Assembly: GCA_007644065.1 (NCBI GenBank)
Contig: VJWN01000011.1
Span: forward strand, 186,001-250,000
From: Margaritispora aquatica
Lineage: Eukaryota > Ascomycota > Leotiomycetes > Helotiales > Discinellaceae
Length of the DNA: 64,000 nucleotides
Reading direction: 5' to 3'
In this document: in pieces, positions 1 to 12,007 of the stretch
Layout of the letters: the number at the start of each line of letters is the position of its first letter
Position numbering within the stretch: position 1 is the stretch's first letter
Position numbers and translations under genes: made by a program
Notes under the pieces: model-generated
Seen by the model: only the letters and a program-made list of their open reading frames with translations
Database searches by the model: none
What the model was told of the DNA's origin: nothing

Positions 1-777
1 ACGACAGCAACAATCAATATCACAGATCTTGAAACTATAAAAGTTTTGATCTCAAGCTCTCCTAGATTCGTTGATACCGAAGACTTTTCCTGGAAACTCT
101 ATAACATTATGTATCAGCACATTTGCAAACTCAATATAACTTTGCGGCTACCGCTAGATTTTTTCAGAGCTCTAGAGAAGAAAGCCATGGCTCCGGTAGA
201 CTTTCCCCACGACAAACCTATATCGGAAATGGTATCTGTCTGGGAAGATCTAGGACCAGCTTTATACCAGCTGCATGACCTTCACAGCTTTCACTTGTGG
301 TTGGACCATAATGACCAATCTTCATGGTCCGTCGTTAATGAACGCGTTGCTCTGCAAAGCATTATTGGCGCTATTACAGCGAACAATCAAGATCAATCTT
401 GCGAAAAGAATGCAGAACCGGCGAGCATCACATTCAATCTGCCGAAGCTACATCCAGGAATAGCTAAACCCAGCACCCACCTTTTTGACGAAAGTGTGTG
501 CGCGCCAGCGACTATCGAGCGACGAATCCGTCAACGCTACCACTGTGAGGAAAATGCAGATGGTAGTTTGCGTGTTAGATACAAGGCCGATTTTCCCGTC
601 TTACACTGGCTGCCAGATTTTAGTTTGGAACCGACTTCGCTGGAAGAGATTGAAGAGAGCGAAACGGCACTGTGGGTGCGGGGTGATGACGTTTATCGCT
701 TGATCTGGGAGTTTTATGAGGAGGATATGTCGCAGTATATTCCAGGGTCGTTTAGTGGGATGTTTCCATATAGCTGA
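1..777 (+). CDS. Hypothetical protein, 3' part (5' end outside window)
   Basis: The reading frame is open from base 1 to a TGA at 775-777, so the gene begins upstream of the window; the apparent start near base 46 is only an internal TTG. About 258 residues are visible. I recognise no catalytic motif. The protein is acidic and rich in aromatic residues towards its C-terminus (residues such as WVRGDDVYRLIWEFYEED), with no membrane segment, and resembles the many fungal F-box- or 2EXR-like hypothetical proteins only in general style. No intron is needed in the visible part. Function is unknown. Confidence 0.6.
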   Translation, partial: TTATINITDLETIKVLISSSPRFVDTEDFSWKLYNIMYQHICKLNITLRLPLDFFRALEKKAMAPVDFPHDKPISEMVSVWEDLGPALYQLHDLHSFHLWLDHNDQSSWSVVNERVALQSIIGAITANNQDQSCEKNAEPASITFNLPKLHPGIAKPSTHLFDESVCAPATIERRIRQRYHCEENADGSLRVRYKADFPVLHWLPDFSLEPTSLEEIEESETALWVRGDDVYRLIWEFYEEDMSQYIPGSFSGMFPYS

Positions 778-2183
778 GAGTAGAGGATCTGGTAAGATAC
801 TCAGCTAGTGAACATGCGATTCAAGCGAGATATGACATCAAATCCGCCCAATATTTTTCAGTTCTAAGAAGGTTCCGATGTTTATATTTTGTAAGATTGC
901 CTACAAAGAGAATAATACAGCATTCAAAATTTAAACAAAACTAGCAGCTCATAATAAGGACATTAGATTACTCGATCTGATCCCCCTCTCCCTCTCCACA
1001 TCCACAGAAATCGCATCCCAAGTGAATATCAGCGCTAAACGCTCTACCTTCGGTACCTTAGTTCCCTAACCAAGCACCCTCAATGCCTCGTACCTGCCTG
1101 ACCCTACTTTAGCCACCTCACCTAACCCACGCGAGAATCTTACTCACATTCTAGTCTCCACGATCCTGCTTCTTCTCCCCCCAAAATGACAAGACTTCGA
1201 TCTGATCTGATCTGATCTGATCTGATCTTCTCATCTCGTACATGAGGCTCCGGATCGAAGTTGATGTGCATCGACGCTAGGCAGCGGCACTGTACAGAAA
1301 AGCATGTTTTGTTTTCGATCCCGCTAGCTTTCCCCCTAAATTTTGACACAAACTCTATTGTTCTCGCTTGACCCCCCTTTATCTCCACCGCTTCATGTCA
1401 GATGCAAGTTGTGTGTTGTGAGGATCGCCCCACTAATGCTGTGAGTGTCTGGGGATACGACGCAACTTTAAGCTGTAGACCGAGCTTGCAAGGTTAAACA
1501 CAGTCAGGATTAGCACTTGGTAGGTAGGCAAGAGTTTGGCGCTCCGCTCCACCTGACCCTCTTGCTGCTGCTGGTATATCAAGACCGGAACTCTGCGTTG
1601 GTTAGGCGAGGGATTGATCACGTTGCGCAAGATCCGTTCGGTCAGTAGGAGTGAGATCGGAAAAAGCTGTGAATTGCTCTAACTCATGTCATGCTCTTAT
1701 TCTGACATGCCGCGTTAAGCGAGGCTTGCCATTACAACATTCCATTGAGTACGATGCTCAAATTTAGTAAGGCTTACAACAACAACCCCGAAGTATGAGG
1801 GAATTAGATGTCTATTGTATTTCTACACTTCTAGTGATTGTCACCTTCCCGAGAACAACAGATGCTTTCCTCTAAGCCAGAGTTAAGTGTCTGAATCACT
1901 CGCCAACAACTAAAGTTGTTCATCTCTTGCATCGCTTACTTCTTTATAGTTAACGATGCTCTTAACTTCAACCGATGTACGGCAATTCCTTTGTGGAGCT
2001 TGAGTATATTAATTTTCACTATAATCAGTGTGTGAGGTTTCTTATTGTTTATACTCGACCAATGGAGTGAGGTTCCTACAAAAATCCTGCCTTCACATGC
2101 TATATACCCCGTTATTACCTTCACCTATAGTACTCTTTTGATCGACTCCAACCATGGCTCTCGCTTGACCTTCCCACATCCCG
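778..2183. other. Gene-free stretch with a short tandem repeat
   Basis: No open frame here looks like a gene; the longest ones lack coding character. It holds a perfect 5-base tandem repeat (six copies of GATCT, 1199-1228) and probably the 3' UTRs of the two converging flanking genes. Confidence 0.5.
1199..1228. repeat. Microsatellite, (GATCT)6
   Basis: Six perfect copies of a 5-base unit, seen directly. Confidence 0.95.
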
Positions 2184-2948
2184 TTAGCTAGTAGCACAAG
2201 CGCATGCTATCGAGATTTTTGCCGAGTTACCATCACAAGCTCTCGCTACCGCCGTAGGTGTGACAACCACTCCCGCAAAGAAAGCAGGGCAGAAAGCCGT
2301 CGGTGTTACTCTGCTGATAGCTCGAGCGCAGTTATTCTTTCGGAAAAGGTTAGTTTCCAATTATGTTTGTGATGCCCACTGATATCAAATAACACAAGCA
2401 ACAAGCACAAGCATTGTACATATGAAACCAAAGATTGAGAAGGGAGGGAGATTGCGTACCTTGTTGCATTTTCCAGGCTGCACAATTGCTACAGTACTCG
2501 AAGTTGTTGTTGCTGTATGGGTAGTAGATAGTGTAGTCAAAGTAGAATTTGTCGTCGTTGGAAAAAGCGAAGATTTTGTTGTCAACACGGTGCTGCTTGT
2601 GGAGGCAACGACTGGAGGCGATTTAGCTGTAGCAGATGTGCCAATCAGACAAGCACACCCACTAGAGACCTTTGATTCATCACAGCCATTGGCAACATTG
2701 GCTGGTGTAGGAATGCCAGCAAAGTAAGCGGAGCAGAAGTCCGTTACAGTAGCTTTTTGGAGCGCACGCATACAGTTGTTCTATGAAGTGATAAATGTTA
2801 GATAAGTCGGAAGCAGTCGCGGATCAATTTGAGTACTTGCCTGGTTGCACTTAGCTGGTTTGACAATGGCTGGGAGGGCGGTGGTCGTTGTTATGCTGGT
2901 CGACGAAAGAGGATCAGAGAAGTCGTTGATGACACGACCGAGCTTAAG
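2184..2948 (-). CDS. Cys-rich tandem-domain exons, possibly the 3' part of the adjacent protease-like gene
   Basis: Three exons are readable: about 2948-2841, 2780-2460 and 2336-2184 (stop TAA 2186-2184). The first codes a Ser/Thr-rich linker ending in KPAKCNQ. The second starts NNCMRALQKATVTDFCSAYF and ends in a Thr/Ser tract and GKCNK. The third starts NNCARAISRVTPTAFCPAFF and ends with CACATS. The block KCN-NNC-(x)n-FC occurs twice, so this is a duplicated fungal secreted-type Cys domain whose repeat units span intron boundaries. The first intron (2840-2781) begins GC (GCAAGT), the second (2459-2337) GT. No start codon or signal peptide precedes the exons. They may be a C-terminal extension of the aspartic-protease-like gene just upstream on this strand, from which they are separated by a frame break, or a gene that lost its 5' end. 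Confidence 0.5.
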
Positions 2949-4522
2949 CTAGTAGATACGCAGACTAAAGCTGGAGGTGTGGGCGCTGGACAGTGACTTA
3001 TAACAAGACCCAATGGGTTCTCTGATCCTTGAACGAGCGTCGCGATATCGGAACCACAATCCACAGCTTGTGCGAGGTGCACATTTTGGTTATCCTGATC
3101 GATAACAACTGAAATCTGTCAATATCTTAAAGGCTTGGGTGTCAGTGAAGTGAACATACCGTAGGCAGCTCGCATAAAGGATGCTGGAAATTTAGATTTA
3201 GCTAGTGCTCACATCATTGTAGGGGATACATACCTCCTAAAGAAAGTAAGGCCCGGACGAGGAACCATGCAAAGGATGCAGAATGAGCCACTTTGGTAGA
3301 TGAGGTCGCTGTAGGCGACCTTGATCATCATGGCGCCAAAGACAAAGTCGACAGAGCCTAGCACGGCTCGTTGAGCACAGTCAACAACATAGACGCTCCG
3401 ACTTGGATGCCATGTGGCAGTTGGAAAGTCGGCCACGAGGGCGTCAACCATGCCGCTAGGTAGCTTACTGAGAGTAGAGACACTGTCGATATTGATGGGA
3501 GTTGAAAGGTCGTAGAGTTTTGAGGGCAAGCAATTTGGCGATATCCCGAAGTTGTCTAATGATATCCAGCAACTGCATATATTAGATACCATCATCATAT
3601 GTATATAAATAACCACGCTCACCGTTGCAAGTTATCTGGCGCTGAACCACTTGGAATTATTGGGATCAGCTCTAATGGCCCGGTATATTTTCCCAGATCA
3701 ATTCCACTGATTATGATTGCGCCTGTCAATATTAGTCCACGAATCTGAACCTAATCTTTGCTCTTACCATTAGGATCAGAGACAGCTCTGAAATCTATGG
3801 AGAATATCCGGCCACCAATCCCATTAGAGGACATAAAATCCAGAAAACTGGGAATCCCTGTATATTCGAATCCTGGACCAATGCCAAATATTCCAGCTGG
3901 TGTAGCGGTGCTTGTATAGGCAACTCCAAAGACTGCACCTGGGACATTTGTGTTTACCGTACCCAGAATAGGTTAGAAACAAACGGATAAACATATCGAT
4001 AACTACTGAACGCCGAAAACATGATCATCTCCCCAGTAGTGAATATCTGCCGATCCACTGCTAGAAAAAACGGTGCTCGGGACGTTATAGTCAAAGGCAC
4101 TTGAGGACTGGCTTGGGTCAAATTGAGGTAGGGTGTTGCAAAAGTCAGTAAGATCTTGAGTGAGAGCCCCGCTGCATGTCGGGTTGACCCAACTGACGTA
4201 GCTGAATGTATCGAGGACTAATCGTTGAGGTTGAGGAGGAGTTCCAATGCCCACTAGAATGTCTTTCAGTTCTAAACTTTCAGAATATATCAAGCAACTC
4301 ACCATTGACTAAGTACAACGTCCCGGCCAAAATGTTGTCCAAAGGCGTGGTGATGTAAACGACTCTTCTCTTGCTGTTCGCTTGAGCATCGGCGCCAGAC
4401 TCTGCGGTGATTGACAGTTTCAGAGCTTTCGGTTCTCTTGCTACACGTGTGCCATTGAAATGGAATGGGAAGGCTTGTGTCAAAGCGACAGACAACGCAA
4501 CAATCGAAAGAGTGTAAAACAT
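2891..4522 (-). pseudogene. Pepsin-like aspartic protease homologue, disrupted, catalytic motifs altered
   Basis: Begins at an ATG (4522) with a signal peptide (MFYTLSIVALSVALTQAF) and a propeptide-like basic stretch. Exon 1 (4522-4303) joins exon 2 (4253 on) through a GTGAGT intron to give VGIGTPPQPQ, the family's N-terminal hallmark. Later exons keep family features: GIFGIGP and FLDFMSSNGIGG, then IIISGIDLGKYTGPLELIPI, a DUF-typical YVVDCAQ, and SFMRAAYVVIDQDNQNVHLA. Both active-site motifs are changed: the first DTG is DTF (LDTFSYVSWV) and the second DSG/DTG is DSV (NIDSVSTLSKLP), although both aspartates remain. The frame breaks by one base near 4015-4025 (before the GTAGTT intron) and again near 3250-3260 (between CMVP and LLSLG). 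Splice sites are otherwise canonical. It is probably a non-catalytic or dead paralogue; sequencing error at two places is the alternative to real frameshifts. Confidence 0.65.
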
Positions 4523-6046
4523 ATTTCCGTTGGAATAAATGAACTAAGCCTGAACGCCTGAAAATAAACACTCTGAGAATGAGATGTCAAGAAGACAAGA
4601 GAAAAACTTGGGCATGATCAGAATTTAGTATAGAAGAACTTGTTCGTATAACGAAAAGGTCTTACCAAGATGTCCGCCATCAATAGAATTGTTAGACATC
4701 ATTGATCGAATCGAGTAATGAAGCGTAAACTTGAGTTACCGAGATATAACAACTGACTTAGAAACGGCCCTTGTTGAGCTTATTTGTGTATAGTTTCCTT
4801 CACAGTTTCCATTCGATGTTCCCATCTTATTCCCTCACTAGACAACTGCACTTCCAGATGATTCCCGGCACATATTATAACATACAGCTTTATAAGGTAT
4901 GTAGACGCACGAAGTATTATGCTTGGGCCGTGTGGGTGTACTTCTCCTTGGGTAAAAGATCTTCCCGGTGCATGCATGGTGGAGATTTTCGACCCAGACC
5001 AAAAAGCAACTCTACCGTGACTTTAGGTGCAGCCCGTTGCAGATCAAAATGTCACGTGGTTCCACCTATTTCCTTTGACGTGGTGGATATCAAGCTGCAA
5101 GCAAGTTGTAATAACTTTGTTAACAATCTTATACTTATCAAGATCTTGTAACCATATCGAGCAGTCCGAAACAACGACAAAATACTAAAATATGCTATAC
5201 AACACTAAGACTTGTCAAAACAAAGCAGAGATTTGACATGCGATTTAGAAACAATGGCGGGCACTCGCCTTCCATATGCCAAAACGCCCTGCTCATAACT
5301 GTTTCTAGCGATCTTCCTCACTTGTAGGAGTCCCTATGAATTTTGCACATTCCCATCTACGCCGGAATATTCTGCAGTGTCGGATCCGGAAGTACTTGCT
5401 AGATAAGTGCATGGATTGACTGATCAGTTCTGAGATATTTACACCGGTCTGGCGACCTGTCGTTACGGATCGTACCAAACCAGAAACGCATCGTAGGCTT
5501 TGCTCAATGTGTAATCGAAGATTCGGCGGATCATGATGAAGAAAATATATTGGATGCTAAGCTCCAGATCTCACACTTGGTGCGAATATCTCTGATTGAT
5601 ATATTTCTTTGCAGTCTAAACCTAGGATCGGAAATCACTTGTGGGACATATATCCATAGTCGATATTCGATGCACCTGGTGCAGAAAACTCGAGAGAACC
5701 AAGACGTCTTCGATCATTGTGGTAGTAGAACCCTCTCACACACGCCGAATATATTATACACTTTTACAGTCCCAAAAAAGGATGGATGAGAAATAACGAA
5801 CATCCGCTTGGCTTCAAGAGATAATCTGGTACGATGTTATGCATGGCTTATTCAAAAGAGACTGGTGATAGGGCAAACTTCAAATCGAGTATGAAACACA
5901 TATCAAGCGGACACTTTGGCTGATATGCGATGCGCTTGCAAATCGCCATGCACAATTATCATGACTGGATGATGCATAGATTTCCAAGAAGAGTAAACTC
6001 GAAAGGATAGAATTTGAATACTTGAAAGAGACTGAAAGAGCCGATA
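4523..6046. other. Gene-free stretch
   Basis: Only short scattered open frames without recognisable domains or splice continuity. It probably contains the promoter of the protease-like gene and the 3' UTR of the phosphoesterase gene. Confidence 0.5.
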
Positions 6047-7283
6047 CTAATTCTCACACAGAGGCAAGTCAATATCCACCACGATAGGTTTGTTGAACTT
6101 CTTTCCGCCTCCAGCAGAATGTGGCCATGAGGAAGCCATCATAGCAGCATTTATAATCATTGTTTCCTCCCTCCCAAGTCTACCAGAGAGTGCTTCAAGG
6201 TCGCATCTTTGAGATGGTGGAGTACCACCCTGGCCTCGAGAAGCCTTTGGTGGCACCTGAATATCTGCATCGACATTAAGCACATTGTGTGGCATGGTGC
6301 TGATATCTCGGCTAGAATCTGGGTGTGAGCTTAGACTCGACCCATTGATGGACATCGTGGAGTACGAAAATCTTGAAGAAGAGTTGACACTGTCGTCTCC
6401 AGTCCAGTCACCAGCTGAACCATCGTTCTTGAGAGAGTTTCCACCCTTATTCGTGAGGTCAACGATTGACATCTTCTTGTTATCTTTTCCAGGGTCTTCC
6501 CAACGGACGACGCCACTCTCCTTATACTTAACATTCGAAGCACTAAGATCCCAATGAACACGCTCAGCACCTCGACCTTCATGCACATGACCACATATTG
6601 CAATACGTGGCCGAATCCTCCATAATGCTTCTCGCAAAGCCTCGCACCCGACAGCTCGACGGTCTTTCCGCTCATCACAATGATACTTTGCAGGTGTATG
6701 CGTCACCACAACATCAGTATCGAGAGGTATACAATCCCACATATGAATTGCCTCCTTCGGGGTATATCCAAAAGCCCACATATCATGCGCTGGCGAGTAT
6801 GGAGACCCGAATATCTTGAATGTTGTCCGTGGGCCTGTAGGGGATGTAAGGCTGACTGTAGCATCTTCGTGCTTTAGCCAAAGTATTGAAGGAGACTCAT
6901 CGAGTAGCTGTTGACAGTCCGCTGGTACTTGGGGGTTTTGATTGTGAAAGTAAAGGCCATAATCATTATAGAAAGTTGAGTCCAGAGTAATATCATGATT
7001 GCCTCGCAAGATCAGTCTGCGATCTGTTTGTGCTTAATTGTGCAAGGAGCATACCAGCAACAACAATTTTGGCCTCAAAATCCGCTTCCTCGATCCACTT
7101 GATTGCCTTCTTCAACTCTGTATAGGATCCTTGATTAGTAAGGTCTCCTGCATGAATCAGTACGTCTCCTTTTGGAAGCTTAAAAGAGCCGTTTGTAGTT
7201 CCATTATGCGTATCGGATATGCACACAAATCGTGTCTTGCGTGTGCTCGGAGCATTGGATGGCTGAACGTGCGAGTCAAACAT
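6047..7283 (-). CDS. Calcineurin-like metallophosphoesterase (UPF0046/MPPED type)
   Basis: Two exons, 7283-7055 and 7002-6047, joined by a 52-base GT-AG intron, give 394 residues. The join restores the metal-binding motif GNHD (VVAG/NHDITLD). All motifs of the metallophosphoesterase fold are present in order: SDTHN (Asp24, His26), HAGDLTN (Asp47), GNHD (77-80), VVTHTPAKYH (about 185) and CGHVHEGRG (about 215). Family members hydrolyse phosphomonoesters or diesters with two metal ions; the physiological substrate of the fungal proteins is not known to me. The C-terminal third is Ser-rich and probably disordered before a conserved-looking end (NKPIVVDIDLP). There is no signal peptide, so it is likely cytosolic. 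The start was chosen because it precedes the first domain strand closely. Confidence 0.9.
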
Positions 7284-7727
7284 CGTCAGGGTTGAGATGT
7301 TCTATGCCTATGGATCGGTGAGGACAATCCATTATGGTGTAGACACAAAGTTCCAAACCTCTAGTTAAGGAACTTGTAGTAGCAAATCAATTCGATGGGA
7401 AGTGACGATGCTTGCCCGCCCTTCTCCTTCACCCTCGTCGCCTTACAATGTCTTTGCTCTGCGATTGGACAGTTCCTTGACGAGCTTTGCCCCTCGTCTG
7501 GCGAATGAAGCATGGAGCTTATGGAGGTCTTTTAGCAAAAGGAAACCTGATACGGTTACAACATTGTGCATGTATGCCATGGATGTATTCTGTATGCTCC
7601 GGGTCATGTTGTAGTCTGAATTGGAGTCTGAATCCATGAATCTCCATTGCAGAGCTACTAGTACCTGAGTAACCTCCTTCAGTAAACAAGAAACAATAAG
7701 CAGGAAACGGATGCAGGATTGATACAC

Positions 7728-7759
<32 letters not shown>

Positions 7760-8675
7760 CTTCTTCTTCTTCTTCTTCTACTATAGGTATAGGATAAATG
7801 TTATCCTCAACTTCCTTCCCTTCCAAAGTGATCTGGATCGATCTGCAGGAGGATCTCGTTTTGTTGGTTGAATGCCGGGGCTGTGTGTAGGTGTGTGGTG
7901 TTTGGACTTGGGACTTTAGGGACGTGGGTGCATCTGAGGATGCGTGGGTTGTATGAGATTAACAACGCTGACTGGTCCTATTTTAGCCTTTTCCAGCCAT
8001 TCCAGCCTTTCCAGCCTTTTCTCTTCGGAGACAATACCTAATTGCGTCGTAGCTTCGTCCGGCTTGAGATTCGCTTGTTTCCTAGGTTCCTAAAGTTCCT
8101 AGGGAAGATAGAGTAGAATCAACATCAGCTCCTTCTATCCCCCCCCCCTTTGCGTGAGAGACAGCAAAGAAAATACCAACCAAACGGTATTCTCTATTTC
8201 TGTTTCTGTTTCTGCCACCATTCAGTCTTCAATGCTTCCCGGATATCTGCAGCTCGCAATTCTCTTCAACATCCTCGTCCTAGGGCATAGAAGCATATAT
8301 TTGACTGGATCAATCAATGCAAAAATCGCGTCCGTGATCCTTTTGTAATCTCGGCGCACGTCCACAACACTACCTCCGTTAGCATCAGCATACTACACTA
8401 CAATTGACAATCGAATCTTGGGGTTTCCAAGTCGCCATCACTCTTTTATCTACTTTGCATCTCCAATTCTAGGAGATTTCCCATCTTTCGCAGTAGTTAT
8501 CTTGGTTGCTGGGACCCGGGAGGTGAAACGGGGTTCTCAGAGAGAGACATTTTAATATCAACAGTTCCATTGACCAACTCCAGCCACACCGATCTGCGAC
8601 TGCAGGCGTTCAGCGAGAAACAAAACAACAAAACAACACCATTCAAGAATTGATCTGGAGATATCGCAGGAAAGT
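7284..8675. other. Gene-free stretch, divergent promoter region
   Basis: Lies between the divergent phosphoesterase and CaaX-protein genes and so holds both promoters and 5' leaders. It contains a long TTC microsatellite. The minus-strand open frame at 7443-7826 owes its acidic run to that repeat and is not believed to be a gene. Confidence 0.55.
7731..7779. repeat. Microsatellite, (TTC)n, about 49 bp
   Basis: Uninterrupted TTC repeats, seen directly. Confidence 0.95.
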
Positions 8676-10362
8676 ATGGCTGCGGTCTCTGCGCCGCAAG
8701 CCCCTAGTGCTTTGACTCCACCAAGCAGTTCTCACGGCGGCCAGAGTTCCTGGAATTTCTCTGTACCCGCTCAAACGGAGGTTTGTAGTCCACCAAGAGC
8801 GGACACTCTTTTTGTCCTCCTTTGTTTGCCATAGAATGAAGACTAATTCTGTGACCCCGCAGAATTCTCTCTCAAAATCTAATGAATATGCCATGAGCAA
8901 TAAACCCCCCTTATCGCACACGACGAACGGACTTTCCCTCGCCCATTCGAATTCTAGACCTAATCTGTCTCGGCGGACCAGTGATACTTCAAACCCGAAT
9001 CGTTCTCAAGATCCGGCCTACCTCGCACCCGCACGGCTCAACGCCTTAGCTCGCAAAGATAGCAGTATCAGCGACACAGGAAGTGCTCCGGATAGTTTGC
9101 TAGAATTGTATGGACAGCAAAATACAATCAACAGCATGGATTATGGAGACCGGAAAGCGACTAATGGGGCAGTTGTTGCAGGCGATGAAGATCCAGAGCA
9201 CTCGAGATGGATTCACAGGGACAAACTTGCGCAAATTGAAAGCCAGGAGCTTCAAGCTGCAGGTATAATACTTCCACGGGCACGGGCTCAAAGCAAATCA
9301 AGTCGACGCGAGAATAGTCGGGATCACAGCAGCGCCGGGAATAGGAGTGAACAGCCAGAGTCGAAGAAACAAAGGATTGGCTCGTTTCCAACGGAGGAGG
9401 AGGAAGAACCCGAGAACAATATTTGGGATCTGCGGTTACCCCAAGAAGCTGCTGAAGATCAAGGAGAGATGTATCGCGATATCAGTGGTGGGGTTAAAGG
9501 AGTATCGCGGATACCAGTCAACAAGAGGAGCCCTTTGCCAATACCGATCCAGCATCTCGAGCGCGATACGCCCATAAAGAGAGGAGCAGGTGGTCAGTTG
9601 CTAGACGAGAATGAACTCTCGTATCCTAAATCGAGAGGGCGAAGCCAAAGCATCAAGGTTTTGGAGGATTCCACAGCAACGTCTACAAATGGCAAGAGAT
9701 TGACCTCTGAACATTCGCCCACCAAAAAGGGGCCATCTGCCAGGAAGGGAACATCTCAACCACGTGTAGCTTCAGGTCAGAAATCAAAAACGCGTTCCAC
9801 TTCAAATACCACCTCCTCGCAGCGACCATCCACAAGGTCAGGGGAACTTGGACACAGCAACAGTATTTCAAAACGTCCCGAGGGCGATCCACCATGGCTT
9901 GCATCCATGTACAAACCCGATCCTCGACTTCCACCGGATCAACAATTGCTGCCAACAGTGGCAAGACGATTACAACAAGAACAATGGGAGAAAGAAGGGA
10001 AGTTCGGGAACACATACGATACCTCTTTCCGACCTCTGAATGACGAATACCCTCGATCGCCTGAACCACCAATACAAACTGCTGAGGTTGTTGTTGAGGA
10101 GAAGAAACCTAATGAACCAAGGACGACTTTGAATACGAAGGTTCAAAATGGTGCGGAGTGGCCATTGACCGGACCCAAAAGCCCTGCTCTTAGTACAGGC
10201 AGACCTGGTACTGCTGGAGGTGGGAGCTATTCCGTGATGCCCAAAATCACAAGCAAGCCCCAACTAGCCCCGCCAATCGCACCTCCAAAGCCTATTCTAA
10301 GGATGCAGGAGCCGTCTGAAGAACCAAAGAAAGAAGGTTGTGGATGTTGCGTTGTTATGTGA
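8676..10362 (+). CDS. Disordered protein with C-terminal CaaX prenylation motif
   Basis: Exon 1 (8676-8780, starting MAAVSAPQAPSAL) joins exon 2 (8863-10362) through an 82-base intron with GTTTGT donor, CTAAT branch-like site and CAG acceptor; phase is 0 and the product is 534 residues. The protein is Ser/Pro/Arg-rich and low complexity with few hydrophobic blocks. More ordered-looking segments lie near SRWIHRDKLAQIESQELQ and PPWLASMYKPDPRLPPDQQ. It ends GCGCCVVM: Cys531 with V-V-M is a CaaX box, predicted to be prenylated, cleaved and methylated, and the neighbouring Cys528 and Cys530 could be palmitoylated. This points to a peripheral membrane protein. I do not recognise the family; the CaaX call itself is firm. 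Confidence 0.8.
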
Positions 10363-12007
10363 AAGGAAATGCTGCGGCTAGAGCAGCCTGATACCAACAC
10401 TTTTCTTTTGTGCATTCTTCGAGGCGTATTTGACTTAAGCGAGGTTTTCGTTGCCATCTGTGCCGCTCCAGTTTCGTCAAAATCTCAGGCAATGACGAGC
10501 ACCCTTTGTGATGGTGATACAGCCTAAGCATACCTCCATGCGCTTCCTACATATTGTCTAAACTCGATTTGTCTTCGTTTCCTTGTATTCTTTGCTTTTA
10601 CACATTACGACATAACGATTCTCCTTACCTTGTTCAGATGTTTCTTTTTTGTAGTGTCATTGCTTGGAGATTCCCCGTTTGCTGCGGTTGCAATTGTAGT
10701 TGCTTTTAGCTGTTGATGGTTGTGGAGGACTGGTGAGCCTGGAATGAGACTTAGCAGAGGAGGATTCGCGGAGCGGATGCGAAAGCTGGCTTATTGCAAT
10801 CAAACCTCGTTGGATTGTGTTTGCACTGTTGGGGTGCTTGGTTCGATTGATACCTAGTAGCGAAGTATTTCAGCTATTGTTGTTTCTGATAGCGATGATG
10901 GTGGTGGTGAAAGGATGTGGTTATTGTGCAAACATTACTGTATAGATGTATTTTTTTTATTTTTTTTGATTCTGAAGAAACCACCGAAAGAGTTGGGGGA
11001 GTACATACCTTGCTTGAGCAAGGAGTAGCGTCAGTCAGTCGAGAGAATTAAGGAGTTAACTATGTGTGTGTCATTTGGTCCCTTTTCTCTATTGTGATTT
11101 TCCCTTCTCTAATCTGCTGTTACTACTGCTGAAGGTTGAGGATTCTGACTGCAGGCAATTGATTGTGTGAGGGCAGGCTCCTGGGTAGGAGGAAGCAAGA
11201 GTATTGTGAACTAGTACAGTGAAGGATAAAAAGGGAAGTGATATATAGTAATTTCGCAATTTCTTGTGTCATTATCTTTTGTCACTGTCACGAATGCCCA
11301 TACAGAAAATAAGGCGTCACATTAACACTTGATACGCAAACTTGCTCCCTTGCATCACCCTTGTTACAAGGACATCGATCCAATAATTCGGTTGGCGACG
11401 AAAGGACATGGGATATCAAGGGGGAAATGGCAAGTGACGGACGGGGTTCAGCCTCACTTTAAGTGAAAACAGGGAGCTAAAGAGCAGTTTTTATTACTCT
11501 CTTACTCCAAATTCAACGTATCTATACAAGATTACATATCCTTCCTTATCCGCCATCACGGCAATTTCATTACGCCATCACCACGATCTCTCCAAAGTCT
11601 ATTCATTCACATTGGCACATCCAAGTTTTCATTTCCAGATACTATACATTTGCTGAGCCACAAAGGCAAAATGTTCTGAACGCAGGATTTTGTTCACCAT
11701 CGTAGCTTAAGCTAGGTTCCAGTTTTACCTGGCTGAGATTCGATCTTCGCTTAGGACAGCAACCCCTCTCGCTGGCGCTGGGGTCGAATTGAGGAGGCTA
11801 TCAGCCAGGCAGTATGCAGATTACTTCAATACCAAAGTCCGGCATCTTGTCCATTCCTTGGGACTGGTACATATTGCCGCACGGCATCTACGGTACTGGT
11901 TAGCTCCAATCTCCATATTCAAGCTCAAGTTCTGTTCAACCACGCCCTCCAACCCCTCCTCTTGTCTTCACATCAAACACAACTTCCTATGTGCAAAGAA
12001 TTCTGAA
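10363..12007. other. Gene-free stretch
   Basis: Contains the 3' UTR of the CaaX-protein gene and, at its right end, the 3' UTR and possibly a last small exon of the minus-strand gene that follows (an alternative stop lies at 11938-11936). Nothing else recognisable. Confidence 0.5.

Noticed and set aside
7443..7826. Open frame with a long Glu run on the minus strand
   Set aside because: The run is simply the translation of the TTC microsatellite; the rest of the frame has no coding character.
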